Origin: Bursaphelenchus xylophilus
Lineage: Eukaryota > Nematoda > Chromadorea > Rhabditida > Aphelenchoididae
DNA length: 64,000 nt
Assembly: GCA_904066235.2 (NCBI GenBank)
Contig: CAJFCV020000004.1
Coordinates: forward strand, 434,001-498,000
Direction: 5' to 3'
Below the pieces are notes generated by a model. The model had not been told where the DNA came from. It did not search any database and saw only the letters and a program-made list of their open reading frames with translations. Both the position numbers and the translations under genes were made by a program. Shown piece after piece: positions 52,950 to 62,901 of this stretch. How positions within the stretch are numbered: the first letter of the stretch is position 1; every line of letters starts with the position of its first letter.

Positions 52950-55603
52950 TTATAATTGATAGTCAATCCCAATATCTTTATCCGTCAGATTGCGCGACAG
53001 CTCCAACGCTTCGTCCTCGATGCTGGTTAAGTCGTCCAGCGGCTGGTCGGTGAGCAATTCGTAGACCAAATCGCCCAGGAACCAGACCGCCGCTCGATGG
53101 CCAATTCGTTGCAACTGAAAGCGTAAAGTTTATATCGAAAAATTCATTAAAATGCAATGTTTGTAAAGATGCAATGTTTGTAAAGATGCAATGTCCCTTT
53201 AGCAACGAACATACCAAGACCAATTTGTCGTATCTTTCGGTCTTCTTGATACCACGATGTGTTTCGTTGATGGGCCCAACAATGTCATCGTCGATGCTTT
53301 CGATGCCCAAGATCTTCGTCTTGGATTCGTAGCGCACTCTGAAATATACAGAACGTTGTGCAAAGACAAATGATACGTAGGAAAAATCACTGACGCTACG
53401 ACTCTTCGGGTCAAGATATTCCGCGAAAAGTTTTTTTTCGATTTCTTGATGCTCAGTCGTGGACCCGAAAAGTCAACACGCGAAATGGTAGGGGCAAGGC
53501 GAAAAACACCGCCTTCCAAAGGGGTTTTATCAGTCTGTCGGCAAAATAATATGCGCAATGTCGCTGCGCCGTCACGTGGGGCCACCGCCGCCGCAACAGC
53601 ATTCAACCCGTCGCGGCGTCCCGCCACGAAACCCGAAAGGAGACCGCAATCAACCGAGACGTGGATTTGGAAGGAAAGGAAGATCATAGTTTGAAAGTCG
53701 CAGCCTGAGCGAGCGGTTGGCCGTCAGAGCGTGTGGACAATTGGAATAGATCGTGTGTATTGGCCAGTTTCTATATTGTGGTATTTGGGAGAATAAAGAG
53801 GCCATTGGTAATTGTTGGAGTGTTGGGAGAGTCTGGGACAGCGTATTAGGAGACTCGGTGTCTGATCGTGCTGACAAGGCCACTACCGTCTAGGACAGCG
53901 TATTAGGAGACTCGGTGTCTGATCGTGCTGACAAGGCCACTACTGTCTAGGACAGCGTATTAGGAGACCCGGTGTCTGATCGTGTTGACGAGGCACGTCA
54001 AGCTGATCGTGAGATAAGCGAAAACAGTCCAGTGAATGGATTGGCCATTTGCCAAAAAAAGACGCGAAAGAACGTTTTGTCGGGGAAGAAATGGGGATTT
54101 TTTGGGCCGAGAGAGTATGTTTTTGCGTGTCTTTTTCTCTCTTTCTCTGCGAAATCAAGACGAAGTGTAAAAAGCCGATAGCGAAGGGTCTATTCCGGTC
54201 ACCGGACTCCTCAGTTTGACGTGCCATGGCCTGCGATGGAGTGACCTTACACTGACCAGACAATGGAATCCCGACTGATACACTCCAGGATTTTACATGT
54301 GATTAGTGTGAATAAATTGAATTGAAATTGAAACTAATAGTATCTTCAACTCACGGCGTGTTAATGTCCGCCAAATATTTGCTCTCCCCATCCGGATTCA
54401 GCCCATTGATTGGATTGCAGAGCTCGTAATTCGGGTCCTCTCGGCACTCAATCATCCCGCGATGCGCGCCGGCGACGCCCAGCCAAGTGCGAATGCGGGC
54501 GGTGAGCGGCGCGCCCAAGTCTTCGCCGGTGTCGACGCAGCGTCCGCCCAGAATCGCCTTCTTCGAGAACGGGACGCCCATCGAGAAGCCGACCACGTCC
54601 ACCTTGGGGTAGGTGGTGTAGTTCAGAACCGCCTCAATCATCAAGCGCACCTGCTTGATGTAGTCGCAGTAGGCGCGGTCGTGCATGTAGTTCGTGCCGG
54701 TCACGTTCTTCCCGTAGGTCGTACCGTAGACTTCGGCGAAGGAGTAGCCGTGCGCGTGGAAGGGCTTGAGGACGTAGTCCAAGTCGCGGGCGCGACGAGT
54801 CTGCCCGTGCACGAAGACGATTGGGACTTTTCTGAAAATTTGCAAACATCATAGATATTTAGGGGAGGGGCAAAAAGTTTCTAAATTCTCAAGGTACGAC
54901 TTAACTTTTTCCCCATAGATTTTGCCAATATGGCCTACAGTGGTCACAAATCAATTCCTCGAAAGTTTAACTAGTGCTTTGCAGAAGCAATATGCAACAA
55001 ACTTTGCTGTAGAGAGTAGGGAAAATGAGGAGAGCGGAGTAAAAACTTTTCTTGCTATATCTTTCATACAGTGGCGGACCTGATATATTGGCAAAAAACA
55101 TATCATTTTGCATCCCGAAAGTATTAAAAGTGTGGCAAAATACCTCCCTCTCCAAGTGAAAAAACTCCGATTTCAGAAGCGCACCCGCTCTTTTTGTGAG
55201 GGAGCTCTTCAAAACTGAGTTTTTTTAGTTGGAGAGGGAGGCATTTTGGCATATTTTTGTTACTTCCCGGATGCAAAATGATACGTTTTTGGCACTGGAT
55301 CAGGTTCCTCGATTCGAAGCCGCGACGATTTCTCAGGTCGAGTGGCCCACCCTGTACTTTAGCAAGCCGTATTTTAACAGCTAATATGTATAACAACAAA
55401 AAAACTCACATCAACTTGGGCACCCCTTCCTCATCGGAGCCCCCGAACGATCCCCTCCATCCCACGTCCTCTCTGGCCAACCGTTCAGCGATTTCCTCCC
55501 CGAAATTCTCCGCGATATGCCGGCGAAAGGGCTTTGAGATGGTGCCGTGCGTGTGGTATACAAACAACACACAAGTTACGGCGGCAATTAACCAAAATTT
55601 CAT
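52950..55603 (-). CDS. Secreted class 2 (LIPS-type) lipase, 319 aa
   Basis: Four exons on the minus strand: 55603-55410, 54831-54355, 53338-53215, 53114-52950 (TAA). Frames match at every GT-AG junction (960 nt). A signal peptide (MKFWLIAAVTCVLFVYHTHG) starts at an ATG directly after GTGCTTTTTCAG, a likely spliced-leader acceptor. The family features are IVFVHGQT (oxyanion region), GFSMG (nucleophile serine, about residue 146), IESIDDDIVG (candidate acid) and IGHRAAVW (candidate histidine). Class 2 lipases of this nematode family are secreted triacylglycerol hydrolases, often intestinal. Intron 1 holds an F element and H sequence. Intron 2 holds a D fragment and a 57-bp tandem repeat. The length is normal for the family. 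Confidence 0.93.
53391..53480. repeat. Repeat P fragment in lipase intron 2
   Basis: TGACGCTACGACTCTTCGGG and ACCCGAAAAGTCAACACGCG form a short inverted pair; a larger relative is at 55866-56480. Confidence 0.5.
53528..53572. mobile_element. MITE family D left-end fragment in lipase intron 2
   Basis: TATCAGTCTGTCGGCAAAAT and about 25 bp of interior; no right end. Confidence 0.6.
53831..54000. repeat. 57-bp tandem repeat, three copies
   Basis: GACAGCGTATTAGGAGAC and GTGTCTGATCGTGCTGAC recur with start points 53831, 53888 and 53945. In the large second lipase intron. Confidence 0.85.
55069..55310. mobile_element. MITE family F copy in lipase intron 1
   Basis: CAGTGGCGGACCTGATATAT after TA, TTTTGCATCCCGAAAGTA arms, GGATCAGGTTCC right end. 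Confidence 0.75.
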
Positions 55604-57071
55604 CTGAAAAAGCACAACAAATTTAACTGTTTCCGAGGCATTTTTTATCAATTTTTATGGTGATTAACAGGGAAATGAAGCTTTTTATAAAACGTTTATA
55701 AAGAATTAAGTGCAAGACAATTGTTTTAGGCTCTTATCTGGCTGCAAAGGTGCACGGAGAAGGGTTCAAAAGGTCAGTTGAAACACGCAAAAAGTTAACG
55801 GAGATTGGGGTGGGAAATTATGCAAATGGAAAGACCGTCCAAAAAAGGCATTGCACGGTTTCAAAAGACAGAAATTACGTGACGCTACGACTTTTCGGGG
55901 CAGTGACAGTTCGGGTGAACGATACTACGGAACGCGTCGGTTCCTCGTTGTATTCATGGGAGAGGCTGGGAGAAGGGTTAGTTAGTAGGAATAACAAGAT
56001 TGGTCTAGGACAGTTTACCTCCTATTTTGAAGTATTTTACATGTACTCACATCAATAATATCTGGATAAGGGCGTTGCGGCAGAACTCTACCCCTTTTTC
56101 AACTCTAACCCTTGAATGAACCCTCCCCCTTTTTGAACACTACCCCTCATTTTGAAAATTAAAACAATGAGGTGTGACATCTTATACGATGAAAAATTTT
56201 TTCAAATTGAGAAAAATTAGGTGTGACGTCTTATACGATGAAAAATTTTTTCAAATTGAAAAGAATAAGGTGTGACATGTTATACGATGGAAATTTTTTT
56301 CAAATTGAAAAAATGAGGTGTGACATCTTATACGATGAAAAATTTTTTCAAATTGAGAAAAATTAGGTATGACGTCTTATACGATGGAAATTTTTTTCAA
56401 ATTGTACGTCCGGTATCGATCGATTTTCTGTTGACCCGAACTGTCGTCGACCCGAAAAGTCGGGACGCGAATTACATAGTGCAACATGAACACCTGTTTC
56501 TCGATGTTCAATTGTGTATTTCGCCTACCTTGGTGAACATCCTCAAAGCCTCAAAAACATAGTGTAATCTGGAGGTAAATTCCATTTCAAATGTTGGAAA
56601 TTGGAGAAAAACAAGACTATTTCTACCGCGAAACGTGAGAAAATGTATACCTATCAAGGAATCAGAAATACAAATCAATCAAAAATTTGTTGATTTACAA
56701 GATTTTTCGGGGAAAATACAAAAAAAAAATAAAAAAAAACAGTTAAAAATTTTTTTCAATACCTCAAAAATATTTTTTACATACCTAGATCTAAAGTAAA
56801 ATTATTTTTTCCCACAAAAAAAGCTCTAAACCTTTGGTTTAACACGTCAAAAATTGTGGTCTACCCCGAGGTAAAAGCGAAACGCAGAAATTATAAAAAA
56901 TGGTTTTGTTTGCGCTGAAAAAAGATCATTTTCATAACCGAACGTTGCGGTGAGGTGAAAAGCCCCTCAGCCCCGCCGTTCCGGCTATAAATTCCACTCA
57001 ACTTTGTTTGAGGTTGAACTTAATTTAATGGTTTTTGATTCAGTCTATGAATTACTGTAAGTATAAAACTA
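55604..57071. repeat. Intergenic: repeat P inverted pair and I cluster
   Basis: 55866-55940 (ACGTGACGCTACGACTTTTC) faces 56407-56480 (CCCGAAAAGTCGGGACGCG). Between them lie five I units (GGTGTGACATCTTATACGAT) at 56170-56400. The 102-codon plus frame at 55750-56058 overlaps P and is not called. 56560-57070 shows no gene. Confidence 0.55.
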
Positions 57072-57779
57072 GTCGGTTCTTAAAGTCGTTTCAACGATTT
57101 TTGGTGTTTGCACTGTGCAGAAAAAGTCAGGGTGCGAGCGACAGACGAAAAGGCCCATTGCACGGTGCAAAAAGCAAGAAATTGCGCGGTGCAAAGTGAA
57201 CTTTTTTTTTGCACTGTGCATTTTGAACTTTTTCCCACGCTTGTCGCGAACGCACAGTGCAAAAGTTTTCCCTTCTGCGCACAGTGCACACCTCGAAAAA
57301 GCGTTTGCACAGTGCATTTTGAACTTTTTCCCACGCTTGTCGCGAACGCACAGTGCAAAAGTTTTTTCCTTTTTCGCACAGTGCAAGCCACAAAAAAAGG
57401 CATTTGCACTGTGCATTTTGAATTTTTTCCCTCGCTTGTCGCGAACGCACAATGTAAAAGTTTTTTTTCCTTTTGCGCACAGTGCAGACCTCAAAAAGCC
57501 GTTTGCACGGTGCAAATTTTTGAGCAAAACCGCGGCGAAAAAAGCGAAAAATATGATTTTATATCTTCCGCAATTGAAGATGTTCCGAACTCAAGACGAA
57601 CGCAGATTTACGTATTGCATTTCATACGACGTCTTTATTTGCTCATGCGCAGTCCAAACATGGCACATGGCGTTAAACAAATACTTGCACCGTGCGAAAA
57701 CGAAAGTTCACTTTTCACAGTGCAATAGGCTTTTTTGGGTGGCGCTCGCACAATGATTTTTCTGCACGGTGCAAAAGAC
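57072..57779. repeat. GCACTGTGC-palindrome mosaic
   Basis: Starts near ACTAGTCGGTTC and ends near GGACGGACTA. The left part matches the 4.8-kb array in reverse (GGGTGCGAGCGACAG). The middle repeats CCCACGCTTGTCGCGAACG, as in family E at 21901-22499, between GCACAGTGC words. Reading frames longer than 200 codons follow the repeat in several frames and are not genes. Confidence 0.8.
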
Positions 57780-57802
57780 AACTGTTTTTGGACGGACTAT
57801 CA

Positions 57803-58049
57803 CAGTGAGGGACCTGATCCAGTGGCAAAAAACGTCTCATTTTGCATCCCGAAAGGGACCAAAATGACTCCAAACCCTCCCCTTCTCAAAGCTAAAAAGT
57901 CCGTTTTGAAAAGCGCACCCCTTTCCTTCAAGGCGGACTCTTCAAAGCGGGGTTTTTTAGCTTAGAGAAGGGAAGGGTTTGGAGACATTTTGGTCCCTTA
58001 CGGGATGCAAAATGAGACGTTTTTTGCCATTGGATCCGGTCCCTCAATG
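57803..58049. mobile_element. Family F relative with diverged arms
   Basis: CAGTGAGGGACCTGATCCAG to GGATCCGGTCCCTCA. Internal arms ACTCCAAACCCTCCCCTTCT and the inverse differ from standard F but keep the same layout. Confidence 0.8.
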
Positions 58050-58195
58050 AGCGGGGAACACTACATATGTCATTCAATATTTAATATTTAGTCATTTGAT
58101 ATCTTAGTTGTCAGCTTTACTCTTATCATACTTCCTTTATATACATGATAAATGTAATGGCACAACAAGTATATGCATCAAAGATTTCTCACAAT

Positions 58196-61100
58196 TTACT
58201 GGACAATCCCAAGATCTCTGTCGCTAATGATCCTGGCATTTTTGCCAGCAATCTCTGAGATCTTCTCCAGGTCCATAAGTGGCAATTCTTGAGAGACGTT
58301 GTAGATCATTTCACCCAGAAACCAAGTCGCTTCCCGATGGTCGAGGTTGTGCAGCTGAAATCGCGAATACTTTTACAGTGGGGAAAAATATTTGTTTAAC
58401 AAGCAAAGTAAGTGCGACGCTCAGATTTGCTCTTCACAAGGAAAGGCTTCCAAGTGAGACGCGACGCTCAGGTTTTGTTAAAAATTTTTTAACATTCTTT
58501 TATCACATAGGCCACATCAATTCCAGAAAGTTTTAGCTCTCGCTATGAAGACGCAGCCGAAATATTCAACGATCTTTGCGACCGAGAGAGTACGCGAAAG
58601 GCGGAGAGCGGTCAGAGGGTCAGAGAAAGGCACTTTTTGGCCATATCTTTGCCAGCTTCGTTTAGAAAAAATTGACTTTCCAACTTTCGATCTAAAAATC
58701 TCGGCTGTTTCTGCAAAGCGCGAGCTCAGAATCTCACATCATTTTTTCAAAACAATACTCTAAATTTGTGCCAATTTTCATCTAAATCGGAGCGTCGCAA
58801 AGCACCTATCCTGTCTTTCAAAAAGAAGCCATTTTTCGTCTAGCCGACTCTCCTAATTTCTCGTGCTCTCTCAAAAAGAAACCCCTTAAAAATACGTCGG
58901 CAAACGCCTAAAAATAAGGACTTTGTGTACCTAACTTATCAACAAAACTTTTTGCGGAAAAATATCAGGCTGTCGGGAAAATAATGAGCACTCTGTCGCA
59001 ACGAAAATCGCCGCCGAGAAAATGAATTATGTCGCGACAAAATCAAATTGCTTTTCACTTCAGCGATGCTATTTCAGACGCAATATAGAACTTATTATTT
59101 TCCCGACAAACTGAGATTTCGGTTCAAGTTTCGAGAGAGAAAAACTTGACTCATAGAGGGTCAGACTTGACACCACTTTGAATATTTACTATATCATTTT
59201 ATCTCCAAACCCAACTCATAAACCTACCGTATACAGCTCGTTGACTCCGCGAAATGTCGCTGCATTTGCCTCGCAAGAAGTTGTGGCGGCTAAAAGATCA
59301 TCAGCCGTTGATTCTATAGCGACAATTCGCTCGGTTGCTTCGTATCCGGACCTAAAAATATTATAACATCTCTTTCAAGCAAAAGAAACTTCAAAAAATT
59401 CGGGAAGAGCCCTCACTTGACATCGTTGATATCTTTGTTGTAATCACTGTCACAGAAGAGGCCGTTGTTCTCGTTGCAGAGTGGGATGTATTCTTTGACT
59501 TTGTCGCACTTGGCCAAGCCTCGTTGAACGCCCACAACGCTAATGTAGTTTCTGATTTTGTGGGTGAGCGGCTCGCCTAGATCTTCTTTCGTCTCGACAC
59601 ATTGGCCTCCAAGGATTGCCTGAAGAAATGGAGATACAGTGGCGAACTGATCCATTCGCCAAAATCGTACCATTTTGGATCCTGGAAGTATCAAAAATGC
59701 AGCAAAATGCCTCCCTCTCCAAGTGAAAAAACTCCGATTTCACAAGGAAAGTACTTTTATGGGGGCTCCTACTTTTTGACGGGACATATCTCAAAAAATC
59801 AGAAAAAATGTGCTGATCAAGGATATATAAATCTTAGCTGCCCATTTTAGGTTTTTAGGGGTGAAAATGCCCAAAAACTGGCTTAATTTCCCTACAAAAG
59901 GCGGAGGCATTCGAAACGATAAAAAGCGCAGCCGGCCTCTTCCTTCGGAAGAGAGCGGTGTGGCCGAGTGGCTAGGGCCGTAGTCTGGGAATCAAGAGGG
60001 GGAACGCCGCACGGGTTCGATATCCCTTTTGGGCCGAATCAACTTTTTTTGAAGATGAAGGTTGGAAAAATAAATTTTTGTGCCAAGACTGATTTATTAC
60101 GTCTTAGAAACTCAATAAACATCATTTTAAGCCAAAATAAAAATTGTAAACCTGTGAAAAATTAAGCGAAAAGGGGTTTATATAGGACTTTAAGTCAACT
60201 TCCGATTGAGTTTTCACCCCTAAAAACCTAAAATGGGCAGCTAAGATTTATATATCCTTGATCAGCACATTTTTTCTGATTTTTTGAGATATGTCCCGTC
60301 AAAAAGTAGGAGCCCCCATAAAAGTACTTTCCTTGTCAAAAGCGCGCCCGCTCTTTTTTGAGGGAGCCCTTCAAAACGGAGTTTTTTTTGGTTGGAGAGG
60401 GAGGCATTTTGCCACATTTTCGATACCTCCCGGACGCAAAATTATACGTTTTTTGCCGCCGCCGAGAAAATGAATTGTGTCGAGGGCAAAATCAAATTGC
60501 TTTTCACTTCAGCGACGCCACAGCGACATTCTGCTCATTATTTTCCCGACCGCCTGATAATACACTGTCAAGGTCAAGTTTCGTTCCGCGAAGATTGATT
60601 TTGTCCCAAAATCGATTCTTGAAAAAATGGTTCGTTATAGACAGGTTTTGCACAAGAGTTCGTTGTAATAAACTTCAATTATAGACATTTGTCATTTCCG
60701 CTATCAAAAATACATACAGTGGAATCCATTTACAACAAGCTCCCGTTGAGCGGAACCTCGCTATAACGAACTTTCAGAGGTCTGAAGAGACCACTTTCAG
60801 CCGAAATATCCGTCTGTCGGGAAAATAATGAGCACTATATTGCATCAAAAATTGCATCGCTGAAGTGAAAAACAATTTGATTTTGTCACGAAGACAATTC
60901 ATTTTCTCGGCGGCGATGCGATTTTCGCTGCGACAGAATGCTCATTATTTTCCCGACAGACTGATAGCACCAATTTTTTAACCCTACATATACAAACTCC
61001 CACCTTCCGAATCATGCCGGCGCCCATCGAAAAGGCGATCACATCGATCTGCTCGTGCTGTGTGTAGGATAAAACTGCCTCCAGCAGCCAACGCAACGCT

Positions 61101-61981
61101 TTGATGTAGTGACAATGGACTTTATCCGAGAAATAGTTCTCTAAAGTTACATTTGTGCCATAAGTAGTGGCATAAAGCTCATCGAATGTGTAGCCATTGT
61201 CGAGGAAGTTAGTTAGGATGTAGTTTAGATACCCGGCCAGCCGCGTTTGGCCGTGCGCAAAGACAATCGGGATTTTGCTGAAATTTATTGATTAATTTTG
61301 AGCCCTGCTCATATGGGAAGTCTCCCCAAGTGCGACGCTCAGATTTTCTCTAAATTTTGCACACACTTTGGGCATAGGTCAGATATCAATTCCTGAAAGT
61401 TTTAGCCCACGATTTTCAGGAAGATCTGAGATATTGAACGATCTTTTTCGCCGAGAGAGCACGCGAAATGCGGAGAGTCGGGGAGAAAAACCACTTTTTG
61501 GCCATATCTTTGCCAATTTCGTGCGGAAAAAATTATTTTTTTGTGAAAAGATTACTCTCTATGTTAGAAACATGCATGCAACTTTTCATGGCAAAATTCG
61601 CAAAAAAAATTACATTTTTACTAACTTCCGGTCTAAAAATCTCGGTTATTTCTGTAAAGCGCGAGCAAAAAGTTTCAGAAATCTCTTCGACAATTTTTAC
61701 GTCAACTTTGGCCAAATTTCAAGACAGTTCTTAACTTTTTATTTTTTAACCAAAATCACATTGATTTCGCCTCAAAACTTTTGTAGAAAAACTCACTTTT
61801 GCCTGATCGGCCCAACACTTTCCCCACCTCCGAAACTTCCCTTCTCTCCCACATCTTTTCTGGCCACCGTCTCGGCTATTTCCTTTCCAAAATTCTCCAA
61901 AATATGTTGATAAAAGCCATCGGAAATCGTCGCTGCAGCAGCTGTGAAGAGGAGAAAGAAACAGAGACTTTTACAAAGCAT
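58196..61981 (-). CDS. Secreted class 2 (LIPS-type) lipase, 314 aa
   Basis: Five exons on the minus strand: 61981-61797, 61277-61004, 59619-59417, 59351-59228, 58354-58196 (TAA); 945 nt with all phases matching. Signal peptide MLCKSLCFFLLFTAAAATIS. Motifs: IPIVFAHGQT, a nucleophile elbow reading AFSMG (first glycine replaced by alanine), IESTADDLLA (candidate acid) and LDHREATW (candidate histidine). The domain order is the same as in the neighbouring lipase, but there is one more intron. Intron 2 (59620-61003) is swollen by F, G and D elements. The gene is the inverted duplicate of the one starting at 62902. The likely role is extracellular lipid hydrolysis; whether AFSMG keeps full activity is uncertain. 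Confidence 0.92.
58405..58800. repeat. Family H copy in a lipase intron
   Basis: AAGTGCGACGCTCAGATTTG at the left, AAATCGGAGCGTCGCAAAGC at the right. Confidence 0.7.
58963..59114. mobile_element. MITE family D copy in a lipase intron
   Basis: TCAGGCTGTCGGGAAAATAA to TTTTCCCGACAAACTGA. Confidence 0.8.
59742..60336. mobile_element. Element G with tRNA-like core (3-bp target duplication)
   Basis: Inverted arms ACAAGGAAAGTACTTTTATG and GTACTTTCCTTGT. The arms continue through GACGGGACATATCTCAAAAA and AAACCTAAAATGGGCAGC. TCA flanks both sides, and removing G with one TCA restores the F sequence (CCGATTTCAAAAGCGCGC). Confidence 0.85.
59957..60037 (+). tRNA. tRNA-like sequence inside element G
   Basis: A box TGGCCGAGTGG and B box GGTTCGATATCC lie at a spacing with room for a long variable arm, as in Ser/Leu tRNAs. 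The acceptor stem does not close well and the anticodon arm is irregular. Probably a tRNA-derived polymerase III module, not a functional tRNA. Confidence 0.5.
60458..60558. mobile_element. MITE family D right-end fragment
   Basis: GAAAATGAATTGTGTCGAGG interior and TATTTTCCCGACCGCCTGA right end; left end missing. Confidence 0.6.
60808..60964. mobile_element. MITE family D copy in a lipase intron
   Basis: TCCGTCTGTCGGGAAAATAA to TTTTCCCGACAGACTGA, TA on both sides. It lies about 40 bp downstream of the exon 2 donor on the gene strand. Confidence 0.85.
61322..61735. repeat. Family H copy in lipase intron 1 (left arm)
   Basis: AAGTGCGACGCTCAGATTTT at one end. Its mirror copy in the neighbouring gene is at 63140-63560, so H was already in the intron before the inverted duplication. 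Confidence 0.7.
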
Positions 61982-62901
61982 TGATAAGCAAATAAAATAA
62001 AATCTAAAATCCGACAAAATATAGGGGAAAGAGATCGCTTTTATTTTATTTTTTGGACCCATTCTTTTCGGTTTTTTTGATTTTTGGGAGGCACAAAAAA
62101 TGTAGCCCGAAAATTTTTTGGCGCTTTTTTTGATGTAATAAATAGCGGCTCTTACAATTAGGAGAGGCAAAAATTTTCATTGCAAAATTTTTGGTTTCCG
62201 TGTACGGTGACGACCGCAAAAAATGTCCATAAACTTTGTGAAAATAATGTTATACAGGGTCTTTCAAGAGGCTATAATAAGACTTGAAATAGGAGGCTAT
62301 AACTTTCGGCGGAGGCGGCGCAGAGAGTTCGTTTTTGGAACAAGTATTTATAAGCGACGTTAATTTTTGCCTACGATATAACGAAATTTTTAAGTACAAA
62401 CTGAGGACGCTACAACCTTTTGAAAAAGGGGTCTTTTACCCCGAAAACCAGGGTTCGAAAATCACCGAGAAATGTCGGAATTTTATGGAATTTTTTGACA
62501 GATTCTTTATAAAAGTGCCAAAAATTTTAATGAATTTCAATTTCCTTCTCTGTTTTCAACATCACTCTTATCGAAAACCCCCAAAAAATCCGAATTTCTC
62601 GGTGATTTTCAACCGAAAAACACTAATTTCGGGGTAGAAATGCCCCTACTTCAGAATGTCGTAGCGACCTCAGTTTTCACTTTAAAATCTTGTCATTTCG
62701 TAGACAAAAATTAATGTCGCTTAAAAATACATATTCTAAAAACGAAGTCTCTGCGCCGCCTCCGCCGGAAGTTAGCGTCAGAATTTTTACCCTACATTTA
62801 TTGTGTTTATTAAAAATCAAATCAAAAAACAAAAAAAATTAAAAGCGATTTCTTCCCGCCATGTTTTTGCTGACTTTAGATTTTATTTTATTCGCTTATC
62901 A
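61982..62901. other. Spacer between head-to-head lipase genes with a palindromic element
   Basis: 62293-62778 is an inverted-repeat element starting GGCGGAGGCGGCGCAGAGAG and ending CTCTGCGCCGCCTCCGCC, with inner arms AAAATCACCGAGAAATGTCG and TTTCTCGGTGATTTTCAACC. 62215-62250 holds a decayed family E end. Outside it, the flanks of the two genes are mirror copies (ATAAAATCTAAA/TTTAGATTTTAT). Both promoters must lie here. Confidence 0.65.

Larger units (their letters stand above)
59637..60457. mobile_element. Family F element split by element G
   Basis: Left arm 59637-59741 (CAGTGGCGAACTGATCC, TA before), right arm 60337-60457 (AAAGCGCGCCCGCTCTTTTT). G is inserted between them. The right terminus has been lost to a D fragment at 60458. 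Confidence 0.75.

Noticed and set aside
55750..56058. 102-codon plus-strand frame
   Set aside because: It overlaps repeat P, has no leader, domain or splice support, and reads as chance.
57080..57756. Open frames of more than 200 codons
   Set aside because: Same repeat artefact, open in both directions and in more than one frame.
62335..62637. 100-codon plus-strand frame between the lipase genes
   Set aside because: It lies within the palindromic element at 62293-62778 and reads across its centre.
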